A stretch of 64,000 bases of DNA from the NCBI GenBank assembly GCA_027924585.1, contig BSBM01000232.1:28654001-28718000 (forward strand). The letters run 5' to 3'. Below are positions 58,099 through 64,000 of this stretch, piece by piece. A model generated the notes under the pieces. That model was not told the origin of the DNA and searched no databases. It was given only the letters and a program-made list of their open reading frames with translations. The translations under genes and the position numbers were made by a program. Positions within the stretch are counted from its first letter, which is position 1. Each line of letters begins with the position of its first letter. This DNA is from Larix kaempferi. Lineage: Eukaryota > Streptophyta > Pinopsida > Pinales > Pinaceae.

Positions 58099-59085
58099 AT
58101 GAATATCGGCACTGAGGCTACTCCCAAGTTTGCTAATGTTGGGGATTATTGGGACGATGAGATGATGACTAAGGTTATTGAGTTACTTCATGAGTTTCAA
58201 GATGTGTTTCCCATGAAGTTTTCCGAAATGAAGGGAATCCTAGGTGATTTAGGAGAGATGAAGATTCCATTGAAACCAGATGCTAAGCCAATCCGACAGC
58301 GCCCTTATCGGCTGAATCCGCGACATAAAGAAAAGGTCAAGGCGGAACTTGATCGGATGTTGGATGTTGGTATTATTGAACTGTGGAAGAGTCTGAATGG
58401 ATCAGTCCTATGGTGGTGCAAGATAAGAAAACAGGTGAAGTGCATATTTGTGTCGACTTACGGAAGTTGAATGATGCCTACTTGCATGACCCTTTTTCGA
58501 CCCCGTTTATCGATGAAGTACTTGAATTAGTGGGTAGCCAGGAGATGTACTCTTTCACCGATGGATTCTCTAGCTACCATCAGATTTGCATTTCTAAGGA
58601 AGATCGCCATAAGACAAATTTCGTTACTGAATGGGGTTTCTTTTAGTACACGGTTATGCCGTTTGGTTTGAAGAATGCACCTGTGATATTCTCTCGGGTC
58701 ATTGTTGCCACATTCAAAGATTTTATTCAGAAGTTTTTGCAGGTATATATGGATGATTGGACAGTTTATGGGTTGATTCGCGATCATCTGGCCAATCTGC
58801 GGTTAATGCTTGAGCGATCCCGATAGCACCAGATATCGCGGAACTTGAAGAAATGTTTTTTCTATGCACCGTTTGGGATCTTGCTGGGTCATATCGTGTG
58901 TAAGCAGGGATTGTTGGTTGATCCAGCCAAAATTGCGCTCATTTTGGGGTTGCAACCGCCAACCACCGTTAAGCAGTTGCGCACGACTTTGGGTCATACG
59001 AGATATTATCACAAGTTTATCAGGGGCTACGCTGCGATTAGTGCCCCTATGGATAAGCTGTTGAAGAAGGATGCAACATTTTAGT
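58099..59085 (+). pseudogene. Gypsy 3 reverse transcriptase
   Basis: RPYRLNPRHKEKVKAELDRM opens the fingers. A 1-bp frameshift at about 58382 leads to ESEWISPMVVQDKKTGEVHI and CVDLRKLNDAYLHDPFSTPF. Then YSFTDGFSSYHQI (first catalytic Asp), TVMPFGLKNAPVIFSRV, the box VYMDDW (YMDD at 58746-58757, intact) and FGILLGHIVCKQGLLVDPAK. Stops at 58645 and 58825 replace expected Gln. Confidence 0.92.
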
Positions 59086-59560
59086 GGAGCCCAGATTGTC
59101 AGGATAGCTTCGAAACGCTCAAGGCGAAGATGGCGTCGGCCTCGATCTTGGTCTTTCCGAACTGGAGTAAGGAATTCCATGTCCATGTTGATGCTTCATC
59201 GATTGCATTGGGTGTTGTTTTGGCTCAACCTGGAGAAGGTGACCTTGATCATCCTATTGCTTTTTCCAGTCGGAAGCTGTCCTCTGTAGAACGCAATTAC
59301 ACTACCAAGGAGTGGGAAGGTCTGGCCATGGTTTACGTGCTGCATAAATTCAGGCATTATTTGTTGGGTGGACACTTTAAAATGTTCACTGATCATTCTA
59401 CATTGAAATACTTGGTTAATAAGCCTATATTGGGGGGGGAGATCTATCGTTGGCTACTTTTGTTTCAGGAGTTTGATTTTGAAGTCATTGTGAAACCGGG
59501 GTGGTTGAATGCTAGACCAGATCATTTGTCACGAATTGACACAAGGGAGGAACCGACTAA
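59086..59560 (+). pseudogene. Gypsy 3 RNase H
   Basis: Mostly open (59130-59795). HVHVDASSIALGVVLAQPG has the first Asp; HPIAFSSRKLSSVERNYTTK has the Glu-containing turn in TKEWEGLAMVY; FKMFTDHSTLKYLVNK has the third acidic residue; WLNARPDHLSRI closes the domain. All expected acidic residues are present. Confidence 0.92.
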
Positions 59561-60892
59561 TATCGAAGACGGGTTGCTAGATGCCCAACTATTTAAAGTT
59601 GTCACCGCTGATCAATATTTCGATGATATCCTTCAGTTTCTGACAACGGGCACTACACCGGAGGAGTTCACCACTAGTCAGAAGAAGCAGTTGGTTGTCA
59701 AGGCTGTTGACTTTCAGCTAATCGCAGGAGAGCTGTATAAATTGGGCACTGATGAGATATTGCGCAGATGTGTCCTGCCACATGAGCAAGCATAGATATT
59801 GGCTGAGGCACATGGAGGAGTAGCGGGAGGACACTATGGCGGTCAGGCGACTACCAGGAAGGTACTGCGTGCCGGGATTTGGTGGCCCACATTACATAAT
59901 GATGTAACGGACTATGTGCGATCTTGCGATGTCTGTCAGTGAACTAGAAAGCTGTCTAGACGTGACGAGATGCTGCTGCTACCTCAAGTGACACTACAAC
60001 CATTTGAAAAATGGGTTGTGGATTTTGTGGGACCGATCAATCCAGAAGGGAAACGCATGGGTGTGTAGTACATCATCACGGTGACAAAGTACTTGACCCA
60101 ATGGGCTGAGGTATCACCCATAGTTGATTTCTCTACCGCCATAGCTACTCGATTTTTGTTTGATCACATTATCACTTGTTTCGGCTGCCCCAAGATATTG
60201 CTAAGTGATCAAGGCAGCCACTTTCTTAATCGCACCATCAGCACATTGAAGGAGGAGTTGCAGATACAGCATAAGAAGAGTACACCCTATCACCCACAGG
60301 TGAATGGGACAGTGGAGGCATTTAACAAGGTATTTGAGCATGCGTTGATGAAGGTGTGCAATGCGAACCGCGACGACTGGGATCTGAAAATCCTAGCAGT
60401 GTTGTGGGCCTATTGCACCACATGTGAAAGGTTGACTGTTTAGATACCTTTCAAGCTGGTATATGGGAAAAAAGAAATTATGCCGATGGAGTACATTGTT
60501 CTAAGTCTACGAATTGCAGCTATTACGGGAATGGATGATGTCGCAACATTAGCTGAACAACTAGCACAATTAGTGGAGCTGGAAGAGGATTGATTTATCG
60601 CTGGCTTTCACCAAGGGGTGGAGAAGGATCGCCAGAAGGCATGGCATGATCGCCACATCAAAAGTAAATAGTTTCAGCAAGGTGACTTAGTGTTATTAAT
60701 TATATGACAGCAAGTTTATGAAACATCCAGGCAAGTTGCAGATGCATTGGCTGGGTCCCTATCGCATCAATAGTATTACGTCAGGAGGAGTGGTTCAGTT
60801 GCAATGGTTGGATGGGGTGATACTCCCCAAGCTAGTAAATGGTCACAGGTTGAAGCCCTATCGATCGGGCTTGGAGCAGTGCAATGTCTGAG
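59561..60892 (+). pseudogene. Gypsy 3 integrase
   Basis: Zinc module HGGVAGGHYGG with CDVCQ; core WVVDFVGPINPEGK (first Asp), LLSDQGSHFLNRTISTLKEE (second Asp) and PYHPQVNGTVEAFNKVFEH (Glu). The C-terminal part reads FQQGDLVLL, then after a 1-bp shift SKFMKHPGKLQMHWLGPYRI (GPY) and GHRLKPYRSG, stop at about 60892. No chromodomain follows. Interrupting stops fit Gln or Arg codons. Confidence 0.92.
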
Positions 60893-62001
60893 TCGCATCA
60901 AAAAAAAAAGTGGTTGTTGCAAGATGCTTGGTGGCAGATGGCGCACGAACAGAAGAAGGTATGCGAAGTAGGGATACTTGTACTGCAAGTTTGGAGCAGA
61001 CTCATGGCAGTATTGCGACCAGGACCGACGACAGACTTTGTTCAAGGATTTTGTGATGATTACGGAGGATTTGGGGGGTATGGGGAAATTCCATGACTAC
61101 CATTGTCACTGCTATCCATCCTCCCTATACATGATTACACTTAATAGATTCGGCCGAATTACCATAAGACGATGGCATGTTTTTCACATGGCACACTGGG
61201 CTGGTACGATCAGCACGAGCTAAGGAGATTGCTCACATGTTGGCACGTAGGATCTTCGGTGACAGTATGGTCATTCCCCCCAGTTGTGTCAGGTGATGGG
61301 TTCACACACGCAGATGAGAGGTAGTGGGACATCATTCCCACCGTCGTGACCCAGGAATGGTCTGGCTATAAGTAGTCGAGGCAACTGGTCATTCGTTACA
61401 ACGACGAGTGTTCCGAAATAGAGTGGTTATGCGGGTCGATCAGTTTGAGAGTTGAGTTGTGAGGAATTCCAAGGAGGCTGTGGAAATGCTTCACTTCGTT
61501 TCCCGTGGCAACACCCCAAGGGCCCTGCGAGCCCAAACGATGAGTGTCCCTGAGCGCCTTGATATAGTGGCTACACTAACACTGTGTTATGCCTGAGCCG
61601 AGGGCCGATCCAACATGGTTAAGTACATTCGAAGGTTTGTGCTCTTCTTACCCAATGAGATGGTTGGGGTGGTTGCTCCCCGACCATAGTAGGACCTGGC
61701 AGCCAGTGTGAAATAGATGTGCCATAGTCATCTGCTACTTTCGCACCTTGGTACTATTCGTCCTCTTTTTCTTCCCATCAATACCATTCCAAGAGACTGG
61801 AGGATGAGTTTGAGAAGTACATGACAGCAAGTTGGGCGGTGAACATTTTGGGTTAGAAGTACATGGAAATAAGTTGATAATTAGTATAGCTGAAGAAGTA
61901 GGACAACACCACGTGATCTAGATAGCAAGAACAGTTACCGGAACACTCTGCCCAGTAGTTGACGTGGCTTGAGGGTGAGCCACAAGATTGTGTTGGGGGC
62001 C
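60893..62001 (+). other. Gypsy 3 post-integrase region with a possible extra frame
   Basis: Beyond the integrase, frames at 60978-61215 and on to about 61455 read like protein (FGADSWQYCDQDRRQTLFKD, KFHDYHCHCYPSSLYMITLN, then FTHADER-stop-WDIIPTVV and LVIRYNDECSEIEWLCGSIS), with a shift near 61205 and TAG stops. I cannot identify it and see no signal peptide or membrane segment that would suggest an envelope gene. A purine run TTGGGGGCC at 61993-62001 abuts the 3' LTR as a poor PPT. Confidence 0.5.
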
Positions 62002-62694
62002 TGTTGGCAGGAGGTTTGATTGGGAAAGGTTGTGGTACCACCGACACTGCAACACACCAGAGGAGGGTGCGAAAGGAGTATTTTGTGCTAAAGAATACCG
62101 CAGTTGGTAGGTTTTGGGTCACTTGGACCACATATTATGTAATAGTGAGTCAGTTGTACCGTGGTATGGGGGTTTTTGGGGTCATTTGGACCAAGTCAGT
62201 TAGATATTGGGTCAATTTTCCATAGTGTCAGTTAGGAAGTCATTTGTAAGTGGACAAATATTGTAATGGAAAAAGCCTATAAATAGATGAGAGTTGTAGG
62301 TGTTAGAGGGATAAGGTGATGCATGTATACGGAGATCTATGTTTTGCTTCTGGTATATGATTGCGACAGTAATATAATGATTTTTTGGTACAAACTTTGT
62401 GCAATATTGCGATGTAGGAATGTTATTCGATGCAATGTTTGCTTACTGTTGCTATAATGATAAATGTTGTGATTAAGTAGTATGTTCCATGTAGAATGTG
62501 ATGATGAATGCTACGCTGAAGTAAATTGTTATAACTCCTTGCCGAATGTTTAAAGTTTCTGGTTAAATACTACATTATCCCGTGTAGCCGCAACTCTCCT
62601 CCTCTCTTGGTGGAAACATGGTTCCGTCTGCTCTTCTTGGACGCCTCGGGTGAGACCTCATCCGCTCTGTGGGTGTTTTTGGGTGGGCTCAAAC
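62002..62694 (+). repeat. 3' LTR of gypsy 3, truncated by copia 2
   Basis: Pairs with 51827-52558. TATAAATA at 62278-62285. Lacks about 30 bp present in the 5' LTR after AGAGGG. It ends at GGGCTCAAAC where copia 2 starts; the rest of the LTR should lie beyond the window. Confidence 0.88.
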
Positions 62695-63239
62695 TGTAAG
62701 TTTTAAACCTTAACAGTGAAGTACAAACTTATATGATTCTTAAACATTTACAGAAAAACACACAATGGCACACACATTACACAGAGATTTTCACCTGGAA
62801 ACCCTTAACCGGGAAAAAACCAGCAAAACTTAGAGCCGCATAGCTCCTTTCTCATTATATGTTTATTTTACATGTACAATACAATAAATGGTATTCTGCA
62901 GCATCTAAAACCCTAATTCGTTTACCCGAATTAGGTTACAACCCTAATTCCTTTTACCGGAATTAGATAGAGTACAATGGGTCGAAAATCGCGAAAAAGC
63001 AAAAAAGCAAAAAGCAACCCAAAAAATTTTTGCGCTCCGCGCGGACTCCGGGGGCCTAACGGCCCCCTCCGTGTCGTTTCGGAACCTAACGGTCCGAAAC
63101 GAAGGGGGTGGGCCCTGTCGGGCTACCCCCCCCTCTAAACCCCCCCCTCCGGACGCGCCCGGCGCAGGCGAATCGAAGGTGCCGTAGGGATCGTGTTGTA
63201 CACGCAGCGACCATGTGAAGAGATATAACATACCCAACA
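62695..63239 (-). repeat. 3' LTR of copia 2
   Basis: 545 bp, TGTAAG...CCAACA on the plus strand. AT-rich left part, strongly GC-rich at about 63030-63180. Four consecutive hairpin-capable inverted repeats at 62912-62935, 62944-62966, 63050-63067 and 63075-63101. A minus-strand AATAAA-like signal lies near 62870. Confidence 0.85.
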
Positions 63240-63251
63240 TTCTCCCACTTG
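63240..63251 (-). promoter_or_regulatory. Polypurine tract of copia 2
   Basis: CAAGTGGGAGAA on the minus strand, directly against TGTTGGGTATG of the LTR; the typical copia form. Confidence 0.9.
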
Positions 63252-63285
63252 TTGTTCTCTTCACATACAGGAGAAATTTATGACT

Positions 63286-64000
63286 TCAACAATTCAGGGC
63301 AACAATGCCCATGTTCTCTTTGCACCAAGAGAACTTCTGAGTACTCACAGACTTTGTCAAAGAGTCTGCAACATTGACCAAAGTGTCAACCTTTTTCAGC
63401 AACACTTTGTTCTGTTCAACCATGTCTCTGACGAAATGGTACTGCACATCAATGTGCTTTGTCCTCGAGTGATAAGCAGGGTTCTTTGCCAGAAATATAG
63501 CACTTGAGCTATCACAACCAATTTTTACTGCATTCTGAACAAAACCAATACCTGAACACAATCTTTGCAACCATACAGCTTCCTTACTTGCATGGGTAGC
63601 TGCCATGTATTCAGCTTCTGTAGTTGAGAGTGCAACTACAGCTTGTCTTCTACTCATCCAACTGATTGCTCCTCCAAATAGATTAAAAACGTAGCCACTT
63701 GTAGATCTTCTGTGATCAAGATCTCCAGCCCAGTCAGCATCAGCAAATCCTTGTATATCTATCTCTCTGTTTAGACCGGGTCTTCCTTGGTAGCAGATTG
63801 CAGAATCTGCAGTGCCACGCAAATACCTGAAGACCCTCTTTACTGCAGTCCAATGTTCCTTTCCTGGTTTTGACATGTATCTACTCAAAACTCCCACTGC
63901 ATGGGCTATATCTGGTCTAGTACAGACCATGGCATACATCAGACTGCCAACTGCACTAGCATAGGGAACATGAGACATGTCCTCTACCTCTTCTTGTGTC
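63286..64000 (-). CDS. Copia 2 Pol C-terminus: RT end and RNase H
   Basis: Open from the window edge to the stop at 63286. RT thumb: PYASAVGSLMYAMVCTRPDI and LSRYMSKPGKEHW. RNase H: DIQGFADADWAGDLDHRRST (first Asp), SGYVFNLFGGAISWMS, VALSTTEAEYMAATHASKEA (Glu) and IGCDSSSAIFLAKNPAYHSR (Asp), then TKHIDVQYHFVRDMVEQ. Ends MGIVALNC, close to the PPT. All catalytic acids are present. The protein continues off the window, so its start is not visible. Confidence 0.95.
   Translation of the reverse strand, partial: TQEEVEDMSHVPYASAVGSLMYAMVCTRPDIAHAVGVLSRYMSKPGKEHWTAVKRVFRYLRGTADSAICYQGRPGLNREIDIQGFADADWAGDLDHRRSTSGYVFNLFGGAISWMSRRQAVVALSTTEAEYMAATHASKEAVWLQRLCSGIGFVQNAVKIGCDSSSAIFLAKNPAYHSRTKHIDVQYHFVRDMVEQNKVLLKKVDTLVNVADSLTKSVSTQKFSWCKENMGIVALNC

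Larger units (their letters stand above)
51827..62694 (+). mobile_element. Gypsy 3: large Ty3/gypsy element with expanded gag
   Basis: About 10.9 kb from the 5' LTR to the point where copia 2 interrupts the 3' LTR. Order: LTR, 5' reading frame, gag with five CCHC knuckles (most of it tandemly duplicated), protease, second gag-like module, RT, RNase H, integrase, post-integrase frame, 3' LTR. It is well preserved in sequence but interrupted by about 45 stops, almost all TAG or TGA. Only a few frameshifts. Confidence 0.92.
62695..64000 (-). mobile_element. Copia 2: Ty1/copia element, 3' part only
   Basis: Minus-strand element entering from the right edge: RT/RNase H, PPT, 3' LTR. It inserted in the 3' LTR of gypsy 3; CAAAC at 62690-62694 would be its left target duplicate. 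The visible coding sequence has no stop, so this is probably the most recent insertion in the window. Confidence 0.92.

Noticed and set aside
52692-60720. Alternative genetic code or programmed readthrough with TAG as Gln in gypsy 3
   Set aside because: TGA stops, frameshifts and a TAA are also present, CAG is used alongside TAG at the same positions in the duplicated units, and other elements show the same bias. Methylation-linked decay explains it better.
60893-61460. Envelope gene after the gypsy 3 integrase
   Set aside because: No signal peptide, membrane segment or glycoprotein-like pattern could be seen; kept only as an unknown frame.

Overview
The window looks like nuclear DNA from a land plant with a large, repeat-rich genome. 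It is almost entirely transposable elements, most of them old, nested in one another and interrupted by stop codons. The evidence is chromodomain-type Ty3/gypsy and Ty1/copia elements with plant initiator-Met tRNA primer sites, an intron-containing CACTA (En/Spm) transposase with Transpos_assoc, TNP2, DUF4218 and DUF4216 blocks, a captured fragment of a plant CAND1-like gene, and stop codons that mostly look like CAG to TAG or CGA to TGA changes, as expected from decay of plant CHG/CG methylation. I cannot name the species. I see no intact host gene, rRNA, tRNA, CRISPR array or bacterial feature.

Layout. (1) 1-1039: non-coding flank with two diverged copies of a dispersed repeat. (2) 1045-7843, minus strand: complete but dead Ty3/gypsy chromovirus-like element with LTRs, PBS, PPT and a perfect 5-bp target duplication; it split the second flank repeat. 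(3) 9041-17505, plus: older Ty3/gypsy relic (gag, protease, RT, RNase H, integrase) without recognisable LTRs, broken by two insertions, one of them LTR-like. (4) 19131 to at least 31857, plus: CACTA element whose transposase gene keeps canonical splice sites. One intron holds a 6.9-kb Ty1/copia element (23762-30644, perfect TATCA target duplication) that carries two unusual tandem arrays near its 3' end. The right end of the CACTA is unresolved. (5) 31858-51826: AT-rich sequence with two unidentified minus-strand decayed ORFs (34106-35887 and 43383-44429), a pair of repeats carrying a CAND1-like exon fragment, a LINE-type RNase H remnant, two GAT/ATC microsatellites inside a duplicated block, and copia fragments. 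(6) 51827-62694, plus: third Ty3/gypsy element with five CCHC knuckles in gag, a 1.29-kb tandem duplication of gag, a second gag-like module between protease and RT, and a post-integrase reading frame. (7) 62695-64000, minus: the youngest-looking element, a Ty1/copia with an open RT/RNase H frame and a GC-rich, hairpin-rich LTR. It is inserted in the right LTR of element 6 and runs off the window.

No element looks autonomous now. The copia at the right edge is the only one whose visible coding sequence is uninterrupted. The order of insertion can be read from the nesting: gypsy 1 went into an older repeat, copia 1 into a CACTA intron, and copia 2 into the 3' LTR of gypsy 3.
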